NCBI RefSeq assembly: GCF_035594125.1
Contig: NC_087155.1
Location: 3,216,192-3,280,191 of the forward strand
DNA: 64,000 bases
Source of the DNA: Scylla paramamosain
Taxonomy: Eukaryota; Arthropoda; Malacostraca; Decapoda; Portunidae
Reading direction: 5' to 3'
Both the position numbers and the translations under genes were made by a program. Below are positions 1-10,450 of the stretch, one piece after another (position 1 is the first letter of the stretch; every line of letters begins with the position of its first letter). The notes under the pieces were generated by a model. The model did no database searches, was not told the origin of the DNA, and saw only the letters and a program-made list of their open reading frames with translations.

Positions 1-528
1 CGCTAAAAAGCATGGAGATCACCCTGTATGGGAATACAAACAGACTTACATTACCAAAGTGTTTCGAATGTTTTTTGAGTTTGTTACTTAGTTTATGAGC
101 CTGTTAGGCAACCAAACGCTAAACAACACGGGAAGCTCCCAATAATGGAAAACAAAATATTACCAAAAATTGTTTTTATAGTGTATTTAAGCTACTTATG
201 TACCAAAAAACTAAAACGCCCGGGAAACACACTTTATAAAGCATTACATTGCCAAAAAAAAAGTTTTTTTTTTTTTTTTTAGTTTTTGAGCTGGTTACGT
301 ACCAAAATCTCAAAATGCATGCAAAGTACCGTATGTGGGATAACGAAAAGACATTACGGGAGACATGTACTATTAGATTTATTGAGTTTCTTAGGTACAA
401 AAACGCTAAAACGAATGAATAGCACTCTATATGGAGATACAGAACAACACTACCCATAAAAGTGTATTTTGAGTATTTTCAAATTGTAAAGTACCAAAAC
501 GCCAAAATGCATGCAAATCACCATATAA
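1..528 (+). repeat. Satellite 1 higher-order repeat, forward
   Basis: Degenerate tandem array. Each module of about 95 bp contains an ACATTACCA-like box, a GTGTNTTTTGAGTG box, a TTANGTACCAAAACGC box and an ATGCATGCAAA-like box followed by a CCCTATATGG box. Five module types alternate, told apart by their central words (GAGCTTCTTAGGTACC, GAGCTTGTTACGTAC, GAGCTACTTACGTACC, GAGCGTGTTAGGCACC, CACATTGTTAGGTACC). This stretch is called forward orientation throughout this annotation. Short open frames in it are shared repeat translations, not genes. Confidence 0.85.
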
Positions 529-1255
529 AGGTAGGCGCACACTTGTTCGCATCGTACGGACGGCACGCATCGTACTCATCGGATTGTTTTTGGGGTCAGC
601 GCACATTGGTCCGCATCGTACGGACAGCACGCATCGGACGGATCGGATTTTCTGCGCACATTGTCGGCATTGGACCATTCACCACCCGCAGTTGTGAAGC
701 TGAGCTCTCTCTGGAAGGACATACTCCATATTTTTCTAGTGTATAAAGTTGTGAAAATGTTGAACAGTGATAGTGAAGAGGAAGAAATTGTAGTGGTTAG
801 CTGTTTGCTGGCAGAAGAAGAAGAACAGAAAGTTAAAAAAAAGGAAAACATGGATTCACAACATAAACAGGAAAAGGCTGGAATTTGGAGAAAAATCTAA
901 AAACAGTCAGTGAGTTAATATAACATTATATATTATGTATAAGCAAAGCATAGCTATGCAAACAGAAAAAATAAAATAAATACCGAAGAAGGTTTGCGTC
1001 CGACCGCGACGGCGCTCAGGCTGCAACTGACGATGGGGTCGCACATTTGCCGGCAAATGCCGTAGAGGCCATCCGCATCGTTCGTACGCATCGGATTGAA
1101 TGCTCTTTCGGGGATCCTCGTCGGCATTGCCGATGTCCGATGCGTACGACGCGGTCAAATGCGCGCAGACCCATTCGAAATAATGTAAAGAATATTAAAA
1201 TCCGATGCGTACGATGCGTGCCGTCCGTACGATGCGAACAAGTGTGCGCCTACCT
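529..1255 (+). mobile_element. PIF/Harbinger-type non-autonomous transposon
   Basis: A 727-bp element inserted in satellite 1. Its ends are 57-bp terminal inverted repeats (529-585 and 1199-1255, one mismatch) beginning AGGTAGGCGCACAC. It is flanked by TAA at 526-528 and 1256-1258. Removing the element and one TAA restores a normal satellite module across the site, so the boundaries are directly supported. A 3-bp TWA target duplication is known for the PIF/Harbinger superfamily, and the inside holds a transposase amino-terminal remnant with a HARBI1-like motif. GC content is clearly higher than in the host satellite. It lacks the DDE catalytic core and the Myb-like partner, so it would have moved only in trans. 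Confidence 0.85.
757..913 (+). pseudogene. Harbinger transposase N-terminal remnant, frameshifted
   Basis: The frame from ATG 757 gives a start with an acidic run (NSDSEEEEI), a hydrophobic stretch (VVVSCLL) and a second acidic/basic run, then stops at 898-900. At the A-run around 836-843 a one-base shift opens a second frame encoding WIHNINRKRLEFGE up to a stop at 911-913. Acidic N-terminus, lysine run and a W(V/I)HxIxRKRxxxGE motif in that order are what HARBI1-like transposases carry at their amino end. Everything downstream (helix-turn-helix, DDE nuclease) is missing; the element goes straight to its 3' subterminal repeats. Interpretation: an internal deletion derivative with a later frameshift. 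Family match is from motif recognition only. Confidence 0.7.
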
Positions 1256-2892
1256 TAAGGGGGAAAAGGAAACGAAATTTCCAGAAACGTGTCTTTTGAG
1301 TGTTCATGTACCAAAAAGCTAAAAAGCATGAAAAGCTCCCTATATAGGAAAAAAAAAAAACAATATTGCGAAAGACGTCTCTTTTCATTGTTTTAAAGCT
1401 ACTTACTTACCAAAACGCTAAAATGCATGTAGAAATACTTTATGGAAAAACAGAATAACATTTCAAAGAAATAAGAATTTTGAGTGTTTTTGACCTTGCT
1501 TCGTAGAAAAACGTACACTAATGCCATAATGCATGCAAATTACCCTATATGGGAAAAAGAGAAGATATTACGAGAAACGTGTATTACGAGTGTTTTTGAG
1601 TTTCTTAGGTACCAAAACATGAAAATGAGTTTAAACCACTCTATATGGAATTTTTGTTTTTTTACCCAAAACATGTATTTTGAGTGTTTTTTACATTGTT
1701 AGAGACAAAAAGCATGCAGAGCACCATATATGGGGAAAAGAAACACTTCCAGAAACGTGTCTTTTGAGTGTTTATTAGCCTCTTGGATGCAAAAAAAACA
1801 AAAAAAATCATATAAAGCATCCTACATTGGAAAAAAAAAAAAAAGGTTTTTCAGTGTTTTTTAGTTATATTATAAGACGCTAAAACGCATGTAAACACCA
1901 TACGTGGAGAAACAGGAAAAAAAGTGTTTTTTTTCAGCGTGTTTGATAGAAAAACGATATAATGGATGGGAATGATTCTATATGAAGAAACTAACGTGTA
2001 TTATGAATCTTTATTCTATATGAAGGATGTTTATTCTATATGAAGAAACTAACATGTATTATGAATGTTTTTTATCTTAGGTATCAAAACGCGAAAACGC
2101 TTTTATAGCATTATGTATGGAGAAATAGAACATTACCAAAAACGCGTATTTTTTAGTATTGTTTTTTTTACATTGTTAGGTACCAAAATGCCAAATTGCA
2201 TGCAAAGCATGAAAAAAAAAAAAAAATCCAAAAGCGTGCCTTTTGAGTGTTTATGAGCGTGTTATTCGCCAAAAAAAAAACACTAAAAAAAACATGGAAA
2301 TCATCATATATGGGAGTATAAAACAACAACACGAAAAACATATCTTTTGGGTGTTTTTCAACTTCTTAACTACCAAAACGCTAAAACGCATGAATCTTAT
2401 TTTTTTATGGAAAAATAGTATAGCTTTACCAAAAAAATAAATAAAGTGTATTTTGAGTGTTTTGAGCTTGTTACGTAGAAAATGCCAAAATCAATGCAAA
2501 GTACTCTATAATAGAAGACGAAAAGGCATTATGAGAAATGTGCATAATTAGAAATTTACATGGAGAAACAGAACAATATTACCAAAAAAAAAAAAAAAAC
2601 GTATGTTTCGAGTGTTTTCATACTGTTAGGTAGCAAAACACCAAAATACATGCAAATCCCACTATATGGAGAAACGAAAAAAAAAAAAATTCTGGGAACG
2701 TATCTTCTAGTGTTTATTAGTGTTAGGCACCAAATCGTTAAGAAGTATAGAAATCACCTTTTATGGGAATACAAAACATCTAGAAAAACGTGTCTCTTGA
2801 GTATTTTTGACCATTTTACCTACCAAATAGCTAAAATGCATGCATAACACCCTTCATGGAGAAACAAAAAATAGCAAAAAAACAAATATTTT
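1256..2892 (+). repeat. Satellite 1 higher-order repeat, forward
   Basis: Continuation of the forward satellite 1 array after the Harbinger element. The same modules are present but heavily mutated, with A-runs of 9-17 bases expanded at the GGAAAAA positions (1351-1360, 1829-1844, 2214-2226, 2582-2599). A short local duplication of TATTCTATATGAAG-like sequence lies near 1975-2050. The array ends where jockey LINE sequence begins at about 2893. Confidence 0.8.
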
Positions 2893-3658
2893 GACTTCTG
2901 GCAGCTCCCCCAAAAACATGTCCAATAACTTTGCTTATTCATCTCTCCTACCTTTATTTCAAGCACAGTTTGATCGAATTATCTCATCTATTTCTAAAGC
3001 TGAACTCTTTGGTCAAACCTTGGACTATTCAGGGCTTGTTCCTCGCTCTCCTCCAACCTTCGACTACTTCATCCTACCCATTAAAATCCTTCCCAGTGAT
3101 GTTTTACATGCCCTCGCTGGCCTAAATCCACGGAAGGCTTATGGGACTTGATAGGGTTTCTCCTATTGTTTTCCGAAATTGTGCCTCTATGTTCGCACCT
3201 TGCCTAGTCAAACTCTTTCAACTCTTCAACTTTAACTTTAACTTTAACTCTTTCAACTTTCAAATTTAATTAACTGCCTTCCCCAAAAGGAAGATTCTTA
3301 AACATCAATCACTTCACAACCTTCTATGGGTTCCGTCAAGGCCGCTCTACTGGTGACCTGATTTTGGTGAAACATATAAAAAACTTTAAATAGAGTCTGG
3401 CACAAAGCTTTGATTTCCAAACTACCTCTCTGTAACTTCAACTTAAATTTCCTTTCTGACCATTCTTTTGCTGCAGTGGTAGGCAGTTACTGTTCTTCTC
3501 CTAAATTTATTAAAATTGGTTTTCCTCAGGGTTCTATCCTGTCACCCACTCTCTTCCTATTATTATTATTCACATTCAATGAACAAACTCTCTGTCCTAT
3601 CCACTTCTACACTTTTCCACGTCTTTTCGCTCGTTCTGTGATCTGTCTAAAATTTTTT
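2893..3658 (+). pseudogene. Jockey-type LINE reverse transcriptase fragment
   Basis: Degenerate copy of the jockey-like LINE seen better at 57,714-59,264 and 62,835-64,000. The first open stretch (2882-3148) covers the region before the polymerase core, including PIKILPSDVLHALAGLNPRK and a broken copy of the GPDGIP motif. After several stops, 3410-3600 encodes ISKLPL, then FPQGSILSPTLF (RT motif B). The FADD/YADD catalytic box is deleted: PIHFYTF joins directly to the CTTTTCC segment that follows YADD in the other copies. A local CTTTAA/CTTCAA expansion sits at 3216-3265. Truncated at both ends and clearly non-functional. Satellite 1 changes orientation across this insert. Confidence 0.85.
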
Positions 3659-4168
3659 ACTCCTCCATATGCTTTGCATGCATTTTGTGGTTCTGGTACC
3701 AAACAATATGAAATACACTCAAAATACACCTTTTTTGGAGGAATGTTAATGTTTCTCCACATAGAGTCCTTTTTATGCATTCTAGCAGTTTCGTACCTAA
3801 GAAGATCAAAAATAATCATAATACATTTTTCTTAATGTCTGTTTCTAACTTTCCATGCATTTTGGCATTTTCTACGTAACAAGCTTGAAAACACTCAAAA
3901 TATATATTTTTTTAATGTTATTCTATTTCTACATAAAGGGTGTTTTGCATGCATTTTAGTGTATTAGTACGTAAGAAATCACCCTAGTCAAAAGACCAGG
4001 GTGACTTCCATGATTTTTAAAGTTTTGGTGCCTGGAACGCTAAAAGACACGTTTCTGGCAATGTCGTTTCGTTTCCCCATAAAGGTTGCTTCGCGTGAAT
4101 TTGTGTTTTGTTTAGCTAACAATGTGAAATACACCTAAGGTACACGTTTGCTTTTGCAATATTGTTCT

Positions 4169-4171
<3 letters not shown>

Positions 4172-4254
<83 letters not shown>
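4172..4254. repeat. Compound (TA)n(AG)n microsatellite
   Basis: (TA) run 4172-4223 followed by one C and an (AG) run 4225-4254. It replaces the ATATAGAG part of the satellite 1 box that normally reads TCTCCATATAGAGTGC, so the seed sequence is still readable at both edges. Confidence 0.95.
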
Positions 4255-4256
<2 letters not shown>

Positions 4257-5451
4257 CTATTCAAGCGTTTTAGCGTTTTCGTACCTGAGAAGCTGAAAAT
4301 CACTCATAATACACATTCCTCTTAATGTCCTTTCCTTTCCCTATATATGGTGCTTTGCATGCATTTTGGCTCATAAACTCTCAAAATACCTGTTTTTGTT
4401 GATGTTATTCTCTTTCTCCATGAAAGGTGTTTTGTATGCGTTTTAGCCTTGCGGTACGTAAGAAACTGAAATCACTCAAACGACACGTTTCTTGTAATGT
4501 TAATTGCGATTCCTATAAAGGATGTTTTCCATGCTTTTTAGTGTTTTGGCTCCTAACACGCTCAAAAACACTCAAAAGACACGTTTCTCGTAATGTTTTC
4601 CTATCCCCATATAGGGCGCTTTGCATTCATTTTGGTGGTTTGGTACCTAAGAATGTGAGAAACACACAAAATAATCGTTTATGGTAATATTGTTCTGTTT
4701 CTCCATAGGGGTATTAACGCATTTTTGCTTTTTGGTACCTAAAAAAATAAAACAAAAATAATACCCGTTTCTCGTAACTGATAAAAAAAAGTAATACACG
4801 TTTCTCGTAACTCGTCCTATGCGTGCATTTTGGCGTTTTTCGAGGTAACAAGCTCAAAAAAACTCAAAATACTTGTTTTTTTTTTCGTAATGTTATTGTG
4901 TGTCTCCATAAAAGATATTTTGTATGCATTTTAGCGTTTTCGTACGTACGAAGCTGAAAACATTCAAAATATACGTTTTTGGAAATCTTTTTTAGTACAA
5001 TTTAGGGTGCTTTTCATAAAAAGACACCCAAAAGACACATTTTTGGTAATGTTGTTTTCTACTCCCATATGCTTTATCGTTTTGGTGTCTATTGTGGACA
5101 AAAAATATTCAAAACATACATTTCATTGTAATGTCGTTTCATATTGCCTATATAAAGTGCTTTGCATGTATTTTGGCATTCTGATACCTAAGAATGTAGA
5201 AAACACTTCAAATATACGTTTTTTTTTTCTTCCGTTTATTTATATAATGAGTTATTAAAGCGTTCTAGCTTTGTGGTACCTAAGCTCAAAAACACTCATA
5301 ATACACATTTCTTGTAATATGTTTTCATTTCCCTATAAAGAGTACTTAGCGTGCATTTTGGCGTTTTTGTACGAACAACCACAAAAAACATTTCAAATAC
5401 TTCTTTTTTGACAATATTCTTTTTTCTTCATAATAGGTATTTTGCATACGT

Positions 5452-5452
5452 T

Positions 5453-5491
<39 letters not shown>

Positions 5492-5505
5492 TTATTTATT
5501 TATTA
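5452..5505. repeat. (TTTA)n microsatellite
   Basis: About thirteen TTTA units with one shortened unit near the 3' side, embedded in a reverse satellite 1 module after a GCATACGTTTTA box. Confidence 0.95.
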
Positions 5506-6865
5506 TGAGCTTAAGACGCTCATAAACACCCAAAAGACATGTTTCTGGAAGCGTCGTTTTGTTTCGCCATAGAGGGTGCTTTGCATCATTTTGACGTTTT
5601 GGTACCTAACAATATGAAAAAAAAAAAAAAAAACACGTAAAATACAGGTTTTGTTACTGTTGCTCTGTTTCTCCATATAAAAGAGCTATTGATGCTTTTT
5701 AGTATTTTTGTACCTGAAAAGCACAAAATCATTCATAATACACCTTTCTCGTAATGTCCTTTCGTTTCGCCTTATTTGGTACATTCCATGCATTTTTGGG
5801 TTTGTTCTTAAAAATACTCAATACTTGTTTTTGGTAATTTTATTGTGTTTTCTCCATAAATGGTGTTTAGCATACGTTTTAGCGTTTAGGTTCCTAAGAA
5901 GCTCAAAAACACTCAAAATACACGTTTCTCATAAAGTGTTTTCGTTTACACATTAAGAGTTTTTTTTTTTTTTGCATGCATTTTTGCGTTTCTCTATGTA
6001 TCAAGACTAATAAAAACTCTAAATACTTGTTTTTGGTAGTGTTCTATTTATCCATAAAATGTGTTTTCCATACGTTTTAGCATTTTCATACGAAAGAGGG
6101 TCAATAACACTCAAAATACACGCTTTACATAACATTTTTTTATATTCCCATATATTGTGATTTTCATGCTTTTTAGCGTTTTGATGCTTAACAAGCTCAG
6201 AAATACTCAAAAGACACGTTTCTGGTAATGTTTCGTTTTCCCATACAGGAAGCTTTACATGCATTTTGGGGTTTTGGTACCTAAGATTATAAAAAACTCA
6301 AAATACACCTTTTTTTTTTTTTGTCATGTTGTTTTGTTCATCCATTTTAGCGTTTTGGTGTATAAGAAGCTCAAAAACTCATAATACACGTTTCTTCTAA
6401 TGTCTTTCCGTTTACCTGCATAGGGAACTTTGCAGGCAATTTGGCGTTTTTCGACGTAAAAAAAGCTCAGAAAAATTCAAAATACATGTTTTTAATAATG
6501 TTATTTTATTTCTACATAAAGGATGTTTTGAATGAGTTTTAGCGTTTTGGTTCGTACGAAGCTAAAAAAAAATAAATAAATAAAAGGCACGTTTTTGGTA
6601 ATGTTTTTCATCTCCATATGGTGGTGCTATTTATGCTCTTTAATGCTTTCGTGCCTGACATGCACAAAAATGCATTTTATGGTACCCAACAATGTAAAAA
6701 ACACCCAAAATACATGTTTTTGATAATGTTATTCATTTTCTCCATATAGAGTGTTATTAAAGCGTTTAAAAAAACTCATAATACACAATTCTCATTATGG
6801 CTTTTCGGTTCCCCATATAGGGTACTTTGCATGTATTTAGGAGTTTTTATATGTAAAACACTCCA

Positions 6866-6979
<114 letters not shown>

Positions 6980-8719
6980 CGTTTTGGTATGAAAGAAACT
7001 AAAAGAGCATTCAAAAGTCATGTTTATGGTGATGTTTCTTTTTAGCATTTTGGTGTCTACACCCTCATATATACTCAAAAGAGACGTTTCTGTAAAGGTC
7101 GTTTAATTTCCTTTATTGGGTGCTTGGCATGCATTTTGGCCTGTGCGCACCAAAAAATGTGAAATATACTAAAAAATACATGTATTTATAATGATGTTCT
7201 GGTTCTCCATATAGAGTGTTACCCATGCGTTTTAGTTTTTTGGTAGCTAAGAAGTCAAACTGCACTCATAATACATGTTTCTTCCTATAAGGTAATTTGT
7301 ATTTTAGCGTTATTCTCCGTAACAAGCCCATTAACACTTAAGATAGTTGTTTTCTATAATGTTATTTAATTTCATCATGAAAGTTGTACTGCGTGTGTTT
7401 CAGATTTTTTGTACGTAAGTAGTTAAAAAATCAATCGAAAGACACGATTTTTCTTAAGCTGTTTTGTTTTACAAAATAGGGTGATTTCTATGCCTCTGAA
7501 TGTTTTGGTGCCTAACACACTCATAAACACTCATGATACGATTCTAGAAATGTCCTTCCTTTTCTACATATAGGTTGCTTTGTATGCATTTTGACATTTT
7601 TGTACGTAACAATGTGAAAAAAAACACCTAAAATACGTTTTTTCATATATAAATTTGTTCTTTTTCTCAATATTCTTGCGTTTTCGCGTTTTAGTACCTA
7701 AGAGGCTTAAAACACTCAAAATACATATTTTTTTCGTTTCTGTAAGGCACTTTTATTTCCTTCATATACGGTGTTTTATTTTAAATGCATTTTAGTGTTT
7801 TGGTACCTAACATGTGAATACACTAAAAATACACTTCTTTTTCGAAATATTGTTCTGTTTCTCCATGTAGAGTGCTATTAATGCATTTTAGTATTTTGGT
7901 ACCGAAAAAGCTCAAAAACAATAATAATACACAACCCTCGTAATATTTTTTCTTTTCCTCATATATGTATATATTTTGGCGTTGTTGTAGGTAAGAGGCT
8001 CAGAAACACTCAAAATACTTGTTTTTTGGAATGTTATTTTGATTCCCATGCGTTTTAGCGTTTTGGTACGTAATTAGCTAAAAACATTCAAAAGACACAT
8101 TTCTTGGTATTGTTCTTTTGTTTTCTCATATAGGGAGGTTTCCATCCTTTCCTGCGTCTTGGTGCCTGACATGACTATAAACACTCAAAAGACAAGTTTC
8201 TGGAAATTTCGTTTCGTTTCTCTATATAGGGGCTTTGTATGCATTTTGGCGTTTTTATACATAACAATGTGAAAAACAATGAAAATACACGTTTTTGGTA
8301 ATGTTCTGTTTCTCCATATAGAGTTTTCATGAGTTTCCGCGTTTTGATAACAAAAAGAAGCTCAAAAACAATCATAATCCAAGTTTCTCGTTATGTTCTT
8401 TCGTTATTCCATATAAGATACTTTCCATGAATTTCGGCGTTTTTGTACGTAACAAGCTCAAAAACACTCAAAATACTTGTTTTTTGGTATTGTTATTATG
8501 TTTTTTTTTCCGTAAAGTGTGTTTTGCATGCGTTTTAGCGTTTTGGTACGTATAAAAGCTCAAAAAACAATCAAAAGAGGTAATAGTAATAGTGTTTTGA
8601 ATATACATAGAGGGTGATTGCCATAATACTTAGCGTTTTGGAGCCTAACACGCTTAAAAGAACACTACATAGAAACGTTTCTAGAAATTTCGTTTCGTTT
8701 CTCCATATAGGGAGTTTTT

Positions 8720-9302
8720 ATAGGAAGCACTTTATATGGGGGAAAAAATGTGACTTTTTAGCTTATTACGTACCAAAAGTCTAAAACGTTTTCAAAACAC
8801 CCTTTATGGAGGAAAAACAATACAAATTTTGAATGTTTTTGAGGATGTTACGTACAAAACACCAAAAATGCATGAAAGTATCTAATAACGAAAAACGTGT
8901 ATTATGTAATTTTTATTTTTTTAGCTATAAAAACGCTAAAACGCATAAATAAACCTATGTATCGAAAAAAAGAGAACAACATTACCAAAAAACGTTTATT
9001 TTGAGTGTTTAAGAACATGTTAATCACCTGATCGGTAAAAATTATGGAAATTATCTTATGTAAGAAAGAAAAAAAGAACATTAGCAAAAAAAAAACGTGT
9101 CTTTTCAATGGTTTTGAGCTACGTAAAAAAAATATTAAAAGGCATGCAAAACACTCTTTCTGGAGAAAGAGAGTAACATTACCAAAAAAAAAAAAAAAAC
9201 TTGTATTTCTAATGTATTGAGTTTGGTACGTAGAAAAACAATCGCTATTCTTGAAAAATACCCTAAATTGGAAAAAAAAAAGACATTTCTAGACACGTGT
9301 AT
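8720..9302 (+). repeat. Satellite 1 higher-order repeat, forward
   Basis: The module orientation changes at about 8720: reverse text TCCATATAGGG is followed within 25 bases by forward text CACTTTATATGGGGG. The forward array runs to about 9302. The last ~103 bp (9203-9305) recur at 9947-10,051. Confidence 0.8.
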
Positions 9303-9305
9303 TAT
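9203..9305 (+). repeat. Direct repeat flanking inserted block, copy 1
   Basis: Begins GTATTTCTAATGTATTGAG and ends ACACGTGTATTAT. The second copy at 9947-10,051 differs by a few substitutions and a slightly longer A-run. Together they bracket the inverted satellite block at 9303-9944. Confidence 0.85.
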
Positions 9306-9944
9306 TCCCCTAAATAGTGTGCTTTGAGTGCATTTTGCGTGTTTGATACCTAACAATGTGAAATGCACTCAAAATACACGTTTTTGTTGATGTTTTTCTG
9401 TTTTTCCATATAGAATTCTATTCATGCGATCTTAAGGTCTGGTACGTAAGAAGCTCAAAACCTCTCATAATACACCTTTCTGCTAATGTGCTTTCGTTTC
9501 CCCATATGGAGAACTTTCCATGCAATTTGACGCTTTTGTACGTAATAAGCTCAAAAAACAATCAAAATACTTGCTTTTGGTAATGTTATAGTGTTTCTCC
9601 ATAAAAGATTTTTTGCATGCGTTTAAGTGTTTTGGTACGTAAGTAACTGAAAAAACTCAAAAACACGTTTTTGATAATGCTGTTTTCTTTTCCTATATAT
9701 TGCGCTTCCCATGCTTTTTAACGTTTTGTCATTGTCATTAACACTCAAAAGACATGTTTCTGGAAATGTCGTTTCTTTTCCCCATATAGGATGCTCTGCA
9801 TGCACTTTGGAGTTTCTGTACCTAACAATGTGAAATACAATGAAAATATACTTTTTTGGTAATGATTTTCTGTTTCTCCATGTAGAGTGCTATTCATATA
9901 TTTTAGCATTTTGTACCAAGGAAGCTCAAAAATACTCATAATAC
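9303..9944 (-). repeat. Inverted satellite 1 block, extra copy of 19,519-20,149
   Basis: Nearly identical to 19,519-20,149 in the left arm and, reversed, to 40,265-40,908 in the right arm. This copy shares a 12-bp CCATATAGGATG-containing segment with the right arm that is absent from the left arm, and it also has private substitutions. It lies in reverse orientation between two forward blocks and is bounded by the direct repeats at 9203-9305 and 9947-10,051. Confidence 0.85.
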
Positions 9945-9946
9945 TC

Positions 9947-10051
9947 GTATTTCTAATGCATTGAGTTTGGTACGTAGAAAAACAGTCGCTATCCTTGAAA
10001 AATACCCTAAATTGGACAAAAAAAAAAGACATTTCTAGACACGTGTATTAT
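9947..10051 (+). repeat. Direct repeat flanking inserted block, copy 2
   Basis: Second copy of 9203-9305, same orientation, running on into a (TG)n and T-run (10,053-10,078) and then forward satellite 1. Confidence 0.85.
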
Positions 10052-10450
10052 GAGTGTGTGTGTGTGTTTTTTTTTTTTAGCTACTTTGGTACCAAAACAT
10101 GAAAACGTGTCAATAGCACTCAATCTTGTCTTTCTTTTTATAAAGAGAATAACATTACCAAGAAGACGTATTTTAAGTGTTTTTGAGCCTCCTACGTACA
10201 AAACGCTAAAATACATGGAAATTATCCAAAAGGCTAAAACGCATGAAATGTTTTTGAGCATCCTACGTACAAAACACCAAAATGCATGCAAATTATCCTT
10301 TATGGAGAAACGAAAAGACATTACGAGAAACGTGTAATGAGTGTTTTTGAGTTTCTTAGGTACCAAAAACAAGAAAACTCATGAAAAGCACCCTATTTGG
10401 AAAAAAAAGAAGTATATAACAAAAAGAAAAAAAAGTGTATATTGTGTGTA
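10052..10450 (+). repeat. Satellite 1 higher-order repeat, forward
   Basis: Short forward block that includes a (TG)n/T-run and a local duplication of the CCTACGTACAAAACNCCAAAATGCATG-type box (about 10,188-10,290). The orientation changes back to reverse near 10,450. Confidence 0.75.
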
